A stretch of 6,732 nucleotides of DNA. Source: Clostridiales bacterium. GTDB lineage: Bacteria; Bacillota; Clostridia; Oscillospirales; Oscillospiraceae. Below are positions 1-5,842 of the stretch, in pieces (the first letter of the stretch is position 1; each line of letters opens with the position of its first letter). The stretch spans positions 1-6,732 of the forward strand of contig CABIYX010000059.1 in the NCBI GenBank assembly GCA_902363045.1, in the 5' to 3' direction. Under the pieces are notes generated by a model. That model searched no databases, had not been told where the DNA came from, and saw only the letters and a list, made by a program, of their open reading frames with translations. The position numbers and the translations under genes were made by a program.

Positions 1-1
1 A

Positions 2-229
2 CTGCGGGAGTTTCTCCTTTCCACCGGGGACAGCGTGCTGGTGGAGGTCAGCCCCTACGATGCCATCTGGGGCATCCGCCTCGCGGCCAGCTCCCCGGAG
101 GCTCAGGACCCCATGAAGTGGCGTGGACAAAACCTGCTGGGCTTTGCGCTGATGGAGGTGCGGGATGAGCTGCGCAGGGTGACGCAGAATGAAATGCTTT
201 GCGATTGGAGTACGGTATGGCAGAAATGA
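2..229 (+). CDS. NADAR domain protein, C-terminal part (partial)
   Basis: The reading frame is open from the first base of the window, so the true start lies upstream. The visible 75 residues match the C-terminal half of the NADAR (YbiA-like) family: a 'VEVSPYDAIWGI' block, then 'WRGQNLLGFALMEVRDEL', which is the family's closing signature. NADAR proteins are cytoplasmic N-glycosidases. Known members cleave early riboflavin-pathway intermediates or remove ADP-ribose-type modifications from guanine in DNA; which substrate applies here cannot be told from this end alone. About 15 residues follow the family signature, and the last 13 bases overlap the next gene, which suggests translational coupling. 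The family call is firm; the substrate is unknown. Confidence 0.85.
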   Translation: MREFLLSTGDSVLVEVSPYDAIWGIRLAASSPEAQDPMKWRGQNLLGFALMEVRDELRRVTQNEMLCDWSTVWQK

Positions 230-675
230 AACTTTATGAACTGGTCAACCACTACCACATCGGCACGGAACTGACCTGTGCCGAGGCGATGTTCCTGGCC
301 TGCAATGAATATTACCATCTGAATTTGTCCGAGGAGACCCGGAAAATGTTCTCCGTCATGGGCCTTGGGATGCAGACTGAGCAGTCCTGCTGCGGTGCCT
401 TCACCGTGGCGGTGGGGATCATTGGGCTGATGACCGCAAAAGAAGGTCAGACGGATGTGAGCAACATGGAAGGCTACCAGATGATTGCTGAATTGACGGA
501 CTTCATGCTGGGCTTCTATGGAACGCTCCACTGTGTCGAGCTGCAAAGGCTGGAAATCATGGGCTGTGAAAACCCCTGCCACGCCATTGTGGAGGCGCTG
601 GCCAGGAAGCTGGAGGAGCTGCTGGCGGGCCGCAGGACCTTCCGCACGGTTAATGCGGGACAGATTGGTTCGTGA
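217..675 (+). CDS. C_GCAxxG_C_C-type putative redox-active protein
   Basis: A 152-residue cytoplasmic protein resembling the C_GCAxxG_C_C family of putative redox-active proteins. The pattern seen is Cys21 in 'TCAEAM', a glycine-containing turn near 49-51, 'SCCGAFTVAVGIIGL' at 57-71 (Cys58, Cys59), Cys106, then Cys117 and Cys121 before a C-terminal helix ending 'KLEELLAG'. These spaced cysteines could bind a metal or cycle between thiol and disulfide, but no reaction is established for the family. ATG at 217 is preferred over an in-frame TTG at 199 because GGAG at 207-210 lies six bases before it. The start overlaps the NADAR gene by 13 bases, so the two are probably co-translated. The usual family 'GCAxxG' spacing is only approximate here. 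Confidence 0.7.
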   Translation: MAEMKLYELVNHYHIGTELTCAEAMFLACNEYYHLNLSEETRKMFSVMGLGMQTEQSCCGAFTVAVGIIGLMTAKEGQTDVSNMEGYQMIAELTDFMLGFYGTLHCVELQRLEIMGCENPCHAIVEALARKLEELLAGRRTFRTVNAGQIGS

Positions 676-698
676 TATGCTGGAAAAGGAGGGGAGCC

Positions 699-1139
699 AT
701 GAAAGACTTTTGCCAATACGGAAAGCGTCGGGATGATGAATGGGAAATACTGCCCTGGATACCTGACCCACGCCCGCCCTTCAAAATTTGGGTGAAGCCG
801 GAGCAGATCGCGCCATTCTTTCTCATTCCCTACCACCCCTATGCGCTCTCCCTTCTGCTGAAAATCAACGATGGATTCCGGACGGAAGAATTCCGTCGGC
901 TGGGACTGACTGGAAGCAGCGGAGACTGGGAGCGGTTGGTCCGGGGCGTGATACGGGAGTTCGAGGAAAACAACAGCGGCGAGGATCTGTTTCACTTCGA
1001 CTCCGACAAGGATGTGTTCTGCGTCTATTCCCAATACATCGACGATTTGATGCTGCTGTCCAAAATGATCCGGGCGGCCTGTGACAATGAAAAAATGATG
1101 GGGATGTATCTGAACATGAGCGAGGTTGCGAAAGCATGA
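699..1139 (+). CDS. Imm51-like immunity protein
   Basis: A 146-residue soluble protein. Residues about 34-80 carry a stretch with family-like spacing ending in 'SSGDWERL'; residues 98-111 read 'FHFDSDKDVFCVYS', followed by a helix with 'LLSKMIRAACDNEKM'. This order (a G-x-DW motif, an 'FD-x-(E/D)-x-x-x-F-x-x-Y' strand, then a helix with a 'C-(D/E)-(D/N)-E' turn) is what I recall of Imm51, a predicted antidote family of polymorphic toxin systems. Such proteins bind and block a specific toxin in the cytoplasm; the toxin partner is unknown here. The ATG at 699 follows AAAGGAGGGG at 685-694, which decides against the upstream in-frame start at 672. The gap to the preceding gene is 23 bases, and the stop overlaps the next start by four bases (ATGA). 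The family call is from motif memory, not from a search. Confidence 0.6.
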   Translation: MKDFCQYGKRRDDEWEILPWIPDPRPPFKIWVKPEQIAPFFLIPYHPYALSLLLKINDGFRTEEFRRLGLTGSSGDWERLVRGVIREFEENNSGEDLFHFDSDKDVFCVYSQYIDDLMLLSKMIRAACDNEKMMGMYLNMSEVAKA

Positions 1140-1399
1140 AAGAGTTGACCACTCAAACAGGGATTATAGTAAAATGCAGGAAAACGGCCATTGAATTTTT
1201 CCAAAATGCTCAATCAGTGGATTTCTTCTCTGCACTGGAGATTCCAGAGGAATTCCAAGACATAGCGGTTGAGTTTTATGATTTGATTCTGGAAAACGAC
1301 CATCTCGCGGCCTTGCTGGGCTGTCGCGGCAATTATGATATTGCGGTACAGATAGATGAGGTAACCGGCACCATGACGGGGTGGCATTGGTTCAAATGA
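1136..1399 (+). CDS. Small protein of unknown family (87 aa)
   Basis: I do not recognise this family. The 87-residue protein is acidic and soluble. It has a mixed N-terminal half ('GIIVKCRKTAIEFFQ'), a central helix rich in acidic and aromatic residues ('EFQDIAVEFYDLILEND'), and a C-terminal part ending 'GTMTGWHWFK', probably a beta hairpin. It starts inside the stop of the Imm51-like gene (ATGA, 1136-1139), with GAGG at 1122-1125 as a plausible ribosome binding site, so it is probably translationally coupled. Its first 60 bases after 1140 have about 37% GC, well below the roughly 60% of several other genes here, suggesting separate acquisition. A role as another small immunity protein is inferred from position only. 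Confidence 0.7.
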   Translation: MKELTTQTGIIVKCRKTAIEFFQNAQSVDFFSALEIPEEFQDIAVEFYDLILENDHLAALLGCRGNYDIAVQIDEVTGTMTGWHWFK

Positions 1400-1409
1400 G
1401 GGAAATGGA

Positions 1410-1703
1410 ATGATCGAGTACATCAAACTCTTTTGGGAGGACGCACCGGAGGGAGAACCGTCGGTGATCCTCTATGAAGTGGATACAGGAAATGAGCGGC
1501 TGGCCCTCCGCTCCATTGACATCTTTATGGACGGTCACACCCGCAATATCCCTGATTTTTACGAAGGAGCTATCGAAATCACATCGATCCCTACCGTGGA
1601 GGAATTGAACGCTCATGTCTGGGGCGAGGAGTTCCACGCCTGCGTCATAGAGAAAGCAGAATTTGAGGCCATTTGGGAGGGCCGTACCTATGATGGAACG
1701 TGA
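1410..1703 (+). CDS. DUF6881-like protein, probable immunity-type
   Basis: A 97-residue protein matching the layout of DUF6881: 'YIKLFWE' at 4-10, then 'LYEVDTGNERLALRSIDIF' with 'MDG' (21-42), 'IPTVEELN' at 60-67 and a closing 'EFEAIWEG' at 84-91. The family is recalled as 'YIkVxW...E(L/V)D...RxIxxFxDG...P..eEiN...EFexxWe'. Its biochemical function is not known; genes of this type often sit among toxin-immunity genes, which fits here. ATG at 1410 is preceded by TGAGGGA at 1397-1403, which overlaps the stop of the previous gene. An ATG at 1405 runs straight into a stop and is not used. No signal peptide or membrane segment is visible. Confidence 0.75.
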   Translation: MIEYIKLFWEDAPEGEPSVILYEVDTGNERLALRSIDIFMDGHTRNIPDFYEGAIEITSIPTVEELNAHVWGEEFHACVIEKAEFEAIWEGRTYDGT

Positions 1704-1722
1704 AAGGAATCAGGAGGGTCTG

Positions 1723-2133
1723 ATGAAACAGACAGATATTTATACTGAGGCTCTGATCTGTCTGCGCTCGATCCTTCTGGCAGACCATCCAGAGTTCCAA
1801 AACTGGATTGACTGGCTGGAGTGGGACATTCAGGACTGGAGCCAACGACGGGAGGTTGCCCACCACCTCCGGGCATACGGTGGCATGGGCTCGTTCAACG
1901 ACCTGCCCGGTATGCGTGGCAATCACGACTATATTTTCGGCTTTCTCAAGTCCGTGTGCTATACCTTCGGCCACCTTTATGGCAAACGGGAAGGCATTTC
2001 TTCGGAGGCATTGATGGAAGAGTGCCTGCACGATGTAGAGCAGGCAGCCTATCACCCCCATAAGGCCCTGAACCGAGCCATTGCCCGGCACTTGATGCAG
2101 GGCGATTTGCAGGAAAATTGGGATAAGCTGTAG
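1723..2133 (+). CDS. DUF6966-like protein with GGMGSFND motif
   Basis: A 136-residue helical protein. The landmark is 'GGMGSFNDL' at 53-61, preceded by a Trp-rich helix ('WIDWLEWDIQDW', 28-39) and followed by 'NHDYIFGFLKSVCYTFGHLY'. This arrangement recalls DUF6966, small cytoplasmic proteins of unknown activity that carry a GGMGS(L/F)ND core after a helical N-terminus. The ATG at 1723 has AGGAGG at 1712-1717 with five bases between; longer in-frame starts at 1663 and 1690 lie inside the previous gene and lack a comparable site. The C-terminal half adds a His- and Ala-rich helix ('HPHKALNRAIARHLM'). I infer an immunity-like role from context; the motif itself is solid, the family label less so. 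Confidence 0.7.
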   Translation: MKQTDIYTEALICLRSILLADHPEFQNWIDWLEWDIQDWSQRREVAHHLRAYGGMGSFNDLPGMRGNHDYIFGFLKSVCYTFGHLYGKREGISSEALMEECLHDVEQAAYHPHKALNRAIARHLMQGDLQENWDKL

Positions 2134-2136
2134 GAG
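2132..2136 (+). promoter_or_regulatory. Ribosome binding site AGGAG before tandem ATG codons
   Basis: AGGAG begins within the TAG stop codon of the upstream gene (2131-2133). It lies five bases before ATG 2142 and eight before ATG 2145. Both codons are in the same frame, so the choice changes the product by only one methionine; the spacing slightly favours 2145. Confidence 0.6.
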
Positions 2137-2141
2137 AATAA

Positions 2142-2441
2142 ATGATGGTTCAAGCGTGGCGCAAGGTGGATTTTGGCACCGGAACGGTCACCTTTCTGGA
2201 TGACACACAAAAAGAAGATATGCTGCAAGTGGAATATCCAAACGGATTTTTGTTGGATATGGGTTGGTATCAGGACAGATATATCATTCTTGTCATTCGA
2301 GATTTTGATTGGGCGCATCCGATCAAGCGGTATGAAACGGCAGATAGGGATCAACTTCCTGTGTTGTTGACAGAGGCGGTTCACGGTGTAGAACGGGTAT
2401 CTCAGAATGACAAAGTGGAGAAATGGTGCAGAGAATCGTGA
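2142..2441 (+). CDS. Small protein of unknown family (99 aa)
   Basis: I cannot assign a family. The 99-residue product looks largely beta-stranded in its first two thirds ('GTGTVTFLDD', 'MLQVEYPNGFLLDMGWY', 'RYIILVIRDFDW') followed by one helix ('QLPVLLTEAVHGVERV'). Alternating hydrophobic strands with conserved-looking Trp and aromatic residues are common among small toxin antidotes, but this is only a shape resemblance. The gene is compositionally distinct: bases 2221-2280 contain 25 G or C in 60, against 39 in 60 at 3421-3480. It lies eight bases after the DUF6966-like gene and nine before the HEAT-like gene. Tandem ATG codons at 2142 and 2145 leave one residue of uncertainty at the start. 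It is probably cytoplasmic. Confidence 0.7.
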   Translation: MMVQAWRKVDFGTGTVTFLDDTQKEDMLQVEYPNGFLLDMGWYQDRYIILVIRDFDWAHPIKRYETADRDQLPVLLTEAVHGVERVSQNDKVEKWCRES

Positions 2442-2450
2442 GGTAAGCGT

Positions 2451-3116
2451 ATGGCAAAGGACATCAGGGAACGCCTGCTGGAGCAGGCAATCAAGTTCCA
2501 TCAGTGGCAGAAAGCCACTTATCCCGGAAAAACCGCCGAAGAAATCGGTAGTATGTGGGAGGTCGATTATCCATACTGGAATGACACTTACCGTGCCTTT
2601 TGCCATGTGTTGACCCAAATGGATGCAGAAACGGCAGACAGCGTCCTACTGGATGAGATGGTCTATCTGATCGCCAGGGACAACGAAGCGGAGGGGTTTA
2701 TACAGGAGACCACTTCCCATCCCCAATGGTTCGAGCGTCTCTGCCGCAGGGCCACAGCCTCCAATGAGAGTGAGGCCAAGTGGCAGTTTGCCGCTTATCT
2801 GCCAGAATGTCCGTGCAGTCAGGAAGTCAAAGACATGATTCTGGACTTCGCAAAGGACCCCAATGAATATGTGAGCCGGCGGGCGCTTTTGGCGATGCCC
2901 GCTCTGCGTCCTGACTGTGTAGAACAGTTCGCTCCGCTGTTCTGGGAGCGGAACTGTTATTCCCTCGAATTACAGGAATACCAGCGGATCGCTGTTCTGG
3001 TCTCACTGGACGCCATCCATTCCGTCATGCTTCCACAATACTTGGAGCAGGCCAAGCAGGATGGCCGACGCTATCTGCTGGAACACGCAGAAAGGATTGA
3101 AGGAGGATTACTGTGA
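2451..3116 (+). CDS. HEAT-like alpha-helical protein
   Basis: A 221-residue, almost entirely helical soluble protein. The segment 107-152 looks like paired HEAT-type helices: 'SEAKWQFAAYLPEC', then 'EVKDMILDFAKDPNEY' and 'VSRRALLAMPAL', where the D-P-N-x-x-V-R-x-x-A-L pattern is typical of HEAT units. A further pair may follow around 153-205. HEAT-like proteins bind other proteins through a curved helical surface, and some act as toxin antidotes; no enzyme motif is present. ATG at 2451 is preceded by GAGGT spanning 2439-2443, and the start is nine bases after the previous stop. The TGA stop overlaps the GTG start of the next gene (GTGA, 3113-3116), pointing to coupled translation and perhaps to a two-protein function. 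Confidence 0.65.
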   Translation: MAKDIRERLLEQAIKFHQWQKATYPGKTAEEIGSMWEVDYPYWNDTYRAFCHVLTQMDAETADSVLLDEMVYLIARDNEAEGFIQETTSHPQWFERLCRRATASNESEAKWQFAAYLPECPCSQEVKDMILDFAKDPNEYVSRRALLAMPALRPDCVEQFAPLFWERNCYSLELQEYQRIAVLVSLDAIHSVMLPQYLEQAKQDGRRYLLEHAERIEGGLL

Positions 3117-4084
3117 ACGAAAATTTATTTCGCACCCAATTCGATCAACTGGAAAACACCGAGAAACAGGCGCTGATGGAAAGCCTGGCTGCTCGTTATA
3201 CTATGACTTTTCTCGGTCTACATACCTTTGACCACTGGGGCCAGAACTGTACCACTGGCATATTCGAGAAAGATGGCCGGGAGTTCGTCTTTGTCCCCGG
3301 CGATACCGTCACCCTGGGCTGGGAGCAGTTTGCCGTGGGACTGAATCAGGAGAGCCGGGAGAAGTTGGAGTACCTGTTTCGGGAATGGGAGTTGGAGCGG
3401 GACCCGGAGGAGCTGATCCGGGAAAACATGGCTCCCGTTCGGCAGGCAGCCATTGGCCCTATGCTGGTGGGCCGGGAGCTGGAGGAACTGTGCTGGGAGC
3501 CGGTCACAATGGACAATCCAAGACTGTCCGCCCATCCTGACTGGCTGAAGCAGTTCCGGGATTTTGCCTGGAGCGACCTTGACAGCCTTACTATGCACCA
3601 GTCAGCCCGCATTGAGCGGACGGAAGAGGGCTTTCAGATCTGTATCTATAACCGCACTGATTACGATGAACTCTTTGCCGGGCTGGAAAAGCAGGGGCTC
3701 TCACTGCCTACGGCAGACGAGTGGGCCTATCTGTGCGGCGGTGGGTGCCGCACCCTGTTCCCTTGGGGGGATGGAATAGACTACTCCATGCACCTGCACC
3801 ACTTTGAAAGCCCAGAGGATGAGGACAAGTCCTTCGATATGGAGGAGCCCAACTTCTTCGGCCTGTCCATCGCCTATGACCCCTATATGCGGGAGGTGGT
3901 GAAGGCCGAGCAGTTTACCACCTGCGGCGGTGATGGCGGGCGCAGCATCTGCGGAGGACTTGGAATCTTCCTCGGTTTCCTGCCCTGTTCGCCGCACTGT
4001 AAACCGGAAGTGCCAGAGGACAAGGAACTGAACGGCGACTATGACTTCTACCGGCCTATTATCCGGGTAGATGTGAACAGATAG
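3113..4084 (+). CDS. Divergent SUMF1/formylglycine-generating-enzyme fold protein
   Basis: A 323-residue protein, the largest here. The C-terminal two thirds carry marks of the SUMF1/FGE fold: 'LPTADEWAYLCGGG' at 198-211 (usual 'LPTEAEWEYAARGG'), 'FPWGD' at 216-220, 'EPNFFGLSIAYDPYMREVV' at 245-263 in place of the usual 'NxFGLYDMxGNVWEW', and 'GGDGGRSICGG' at 272-282 where families have 'RGGSW'. An earlier 'FVFVPGDTVTLGW' at 58-70 resembles the opening 'F.mG' strand. True FGEs convert a sulfatase cysteine to formylglycine using a cysteine pair in the GGSW region; only one candidate (Cys280) is seen here, and no cysteine five residues later, so classical activity is doubtful. GTG start with AGGAGG at 3101-3106. 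The N-terminal 30-140 region is unassigned. In this setting it may serve as a binding scaffold. Confidence 0.7.
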   Translation: MNENLFRTQFDQLENTEKQALMESLAARYTMTFLGLHTFDHWGQNCTTGIFEKDGREFVFVPGDTVTLGWEQFAVGLNQESREKLEYLFREWELERDPEELIRENMAPVRQAAIGPMLVGRELEELCWEPVTMDNPRLSAHPDWLKQFRDFAWSDLDSLTMHQSARIERTEEGFQICIYNRTDYDELFAGLEKQGLSLPTADEWAYLCGGGCRTLFPWGDGIDYSMHLHHFESPEDEDKSFDMEEPNFFGLSIAYDPYMREVVKAEQFTTCGGDGGRSICGGLGIFLGFLPCSPHCKPEVPEDKELNGDYDFYRPIIRVDVNR

Positions 4085-4101
4085 AATGGAAAGCAGTAAA
4101 A

Positions 4102-4572
4102 ATGAAGGATGAAACTCTGGCCGCCCCAATCTACCATGGCTTCCTGCCGCCCAAGAGCCGGGAAAGGCAGATCAACCTCCCCCCTCGGCTTTATACCCAG
4201 ATCGGCGAGAAGATCCATCTGACCTTCCTGCCCCTTCGTCCAGACTGCGGGAATGACCCCCAGTGGGAGGACTGGAACTGCTACCGCTCCATCCTCACCA
4301 TCGGCTGGCCGGACTGTGAACAACTGTTGTTCCCCACACTGAAACAAATTTTTCCGGTTAAGGACCCCACCAATGGAGAAGTACAGGAGGAATTTGACCT
4401 CTGCTTTGACAACTGGATTGGAAAAGAGGACTGGGAACGCTGGATACTTCTTGTCCGGGATTGTTTGCCAAGTTTATCAGAAAAGGAATCAGCCTTTCTT
4501 TTCTCAGTCTTGGAATGGATTGAAACAGCATTGACCTATACCACCGTTATGGTTGTAGAAAGTAATTTGTAG
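4102..4572 (+). CDS. Protein of unknown family (156 aa)
   Basis: I do not recognise this family. The 156-residue soluble protein has a Pro- and Arg-rich start ('GFLPPKSRERQINLPPRLY'), a central region with aromatic and acidic residues ('WEDWNCYRSILTIGWPDCEQ'), 'FDLCFDNWIGKEDWERW' near residues 95-111, and a final hydrophobic helix ('AFLFSVLEWIETALTYTT'). The start at 4102 has only a weak purine-rich site (TGGAAAG near 4087-4093), weaker than in its neighbours, so expression may be lower or coupled to the gene 17 bases upstream. GC content falls along the gene, from 36 of 60 bases at 4201-4260 to 23 of 60 at 4501-4560, suggesting a mosaic origin. The reading frame itself is intact. Confidence 0.65.
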   Translation: MKDETLAAPIYHGFLPPKSRERQINLPPRLYTQIGEKIHLTFLPLRPDCGNDPQWEDWNCYRSILTIGWPDCEQLLFPTLKQIFPVKDPTNGEVQEEFDLCFDNWIGKEDWERWILLVRDCLPSLSEKESAFLFSVLEWIETALTYTTVMVVESNL

Positions 4573-4574
4573 CC

Positions 4575-4580
4575 GGAGGG
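4575..4580 (+). promoter_or_regulatory. Ribosome binding site that decides the zinc-ribbon start
   Basis: GGAGGG at 4575-4580 abuts the ATG at 4581 with no spacer but stands six bases before the in-frame ATG at 4587. The second ATG is therefore the more likely start of the zinc-ribbon protein. Confidence 0.65.
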
Positions 4581-4586
4581 ATGAAG

Positions 4587-4955
4587 ATGGACAGCAAGAA
4601 GCTGAATTGCCCCTCCTGTGGTCAGCTGACGGCACAGATGAGGGAGGACGGCAGCATCTCCTACCACCAATATGACCAGCTTCTCCAGAAACTCATGGAA
4701 CTGGAGCGGCAAGGTGACATGGAACTGTTCGCCGGTGACTGCCCGCTGGAGGACACCGGCGCGGTGCTGGACGCTGAGCAGCATTACACCGTCTGCCACT
4801 ATATGCGGTGCCGCAGCTGTGGAGCCCTCTATTTTGTGGGAGCCTGCATTCGGGGTGTGCCGGTTTTTCGGCAGGTGGCAGACATCGGAAAAGAAAACCT
4901 GGACACCCGGCTGTGGGGCCGGTGTGGAACCTACTATTTACAGAAAAAAGACTGA
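4587..4955 (+). CDS. Zinc-ribbon protein, two CxxC knuckles
   Basis: A 122-residue protein with an N-terminal 'CPSCG' (Cys8, Cys11) and a later 'CRSCGA' (Cys75, Cys78). Together these four cysteines can form a single zinc ribbon with a 63-residue insert. Additional cysteines stand at 52, 70, 87 and 113. The insert contains a helix rich in Gln, Leu and Glu ('YDQLLQKLMELERQGDMELF'). Zinc ribbons bind nucleic acid or protein, or simply stabilise a fold; nothing here shows which. The family was not recognised. ATG 4587 is chosen over ATG 4581 because the GGAGGG site touches 4581. The gene lies 14 bases after the previous stop and 13 before the next start, inside the same run. Confidence 0.7.
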   Translation: MDSKKLNCPSCGQLTAQMREDGSISYHQYDQLLQKLMELERQGDMELFAGDCPLEDTGAVLDAEQHYTVCHYMRCRSCGALYFVGACIRGVPVFRQVADIGKENLDTRLWGRCGTYYLQKKD

Positions 4956-4968
4956 AGGAGGCGTCAAC

Positions 4969-5817
4969 ATGGATGTCGTGAAACTCCCCAAGAAAGTCCG
5001 TATGGTCTGCTATGAGATCATGGACGGCAAAGAAGAAGCCCTGGACACGCTGGAATCCTTTTCCGATCAATACCCCCATCAGGTAGCGGCGGTCAAGGCC
5101 GAGGTCGCATATTTCAATCTGGACTATGAAAAGGCGCTGGCTTTGGATCTGACCATCCTTCCCTGGCTGGAGGAGTGGTATTACAGCAATGTGAGCGATG
5201 AGCACATGATTGCCATGACGGTGGCCGCCATCCAGCTCCACCGGGAGCAGGAGCTGATTGAGGCGCTGACGAAGGAACAGGCGCGCATCCGGGCTGAGAA
5301 CGGCCTCCCCCAGCGGGATCGGTTCTGTGACATCCTGATGGACTACCTCAAACGGGGCCTTATGCCCTTTGCGGACAACGACAAGAACTACCCCTACCAT
5401 GAACCGGAGGAACCGCAGACAAAGGAGCAGCTCTGGGCAAAGCTGGTGGAACAGAATAAGAAGCTCTCGCCAGACGATCCCGATGCCAGGCGGAAGCTCT
5501 ATAACCACTGCTGTATGTTCGGAACCGCCAGGGATGCCGTAGATCTCTTTGAGGAGATTCAAGGCGTGCCCATGGCTGACTCCTCCTATCGGGACGCAAT
5601 CGCCCGCTATCTCTATTTAGGCGAACGGGAGAAGGCGCTCCAGACAGCGGAGCGGTTGGCAACATCGCGGCTGTGGGCGGTTGCCGGGCCGACGCAGGTG
5701 CGTCCCATGTCCTTCTTTGAGGACCCGAACCTGCGGGAGTTTTTGCTGGAGCCGGAATCCCTCCGGCGCATCCGGGAAGCTGCCTTCATTGATGACGGGA
5801 GTTTGATCCGGAAGTAA
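4969..5817 (+). CDS. TPR-like alpha-helical repeat protein
   Basis: A 282-residue soluble helical protein without a recognised catalytic motif. Helix pairs resembling tetratricopeptide units are visible at about 20-60 ('DGKEEALDTLESF', 'VAYFNLDYEKALALD') and again at 207-231 ('SYRDAIARYLYLGEREKALQTAERL'), both with the A-x-x-Y-x-x-L/G-x-x-x-K-A-L pattern. The middle section (130-165) is charged and Pro-rich. TPR-like proteins usually act as protein-binding scaffolds. ATG 4969 follows AAGGAGG at 4955-4961 with seven bases between, and the upstream in-frame extension to 4672 only covers the zinc-ribbon gene in another frame. The gene's GC is high and even. It could be an antidote or a regulator; neither is shown. 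Confidence 0.65.
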   Translation: MDVVKLPKKVRMVCYEIMDGKEEALDTLESFSDQYPHQVAAVKAEVAYFNLDYEKALALDLTILPWLEEWYYSNVSDEHMIAMTVAAIQLHREQELIEALTKEQARIRAENGLPQRDRFCDILMDYLKRGLMPFADNDKNYPYHEPEEPQTKEQLWAKLVEQNKKLSPDDPDARRKLYNHCCMFGTARDAVDLFEEIQGVPMADSSYRDAIARYLYLGEREKALQTAERLATSRLWAVAGPTQVRPMSFFEDPNLREFLLEPESLRRIREAAFIDDGSLIRK

Positions 5818-5842
5818 ATTGCTTGGGAATGGAGGATCTGCC

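Noticed and set aside
103..771. A 222-codon minus-strand frame at the left end
   Set aside because: It is antisense to the NADAR and Cys-rich genes, both of which match known family patterns.
1145..1170. Possible internal promoter TTGACC ... TATAGT
   Set aside because: The spacer is only 14 bases, well short of the usual 16-18, and it sits inside a coding region of an otherwise continuous run. Weak internal initiation cannot be excluded.
3218..3598. Minus-strand frame opposite the SUMF1-like gene
   Set aside because: It is fully antisense to a gene with recognisable landmarks, and its product shows no family features.
4672..4968. N-terminal extension of the TPR-like gene by 99 codons
   Set aside because: The extension reads through the zinc-ribbon gene in another frame and gives a low-complexity Ser, Trp and Arg-rich product. 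A strong AAGGAGG at 4955-4961 points to ATG 4969.
4693..5562. A 289-codon open frame on the minus strand
   Set aside because: It lies wholly antisense to the zinc-ribbon and TPR-like genes, which have good ribosome binding sites and sensible helix patterns. The antisense product is rich in His, Pro and Arg without a recognisable fold, typical of a shadow frame in high-GC DNA.
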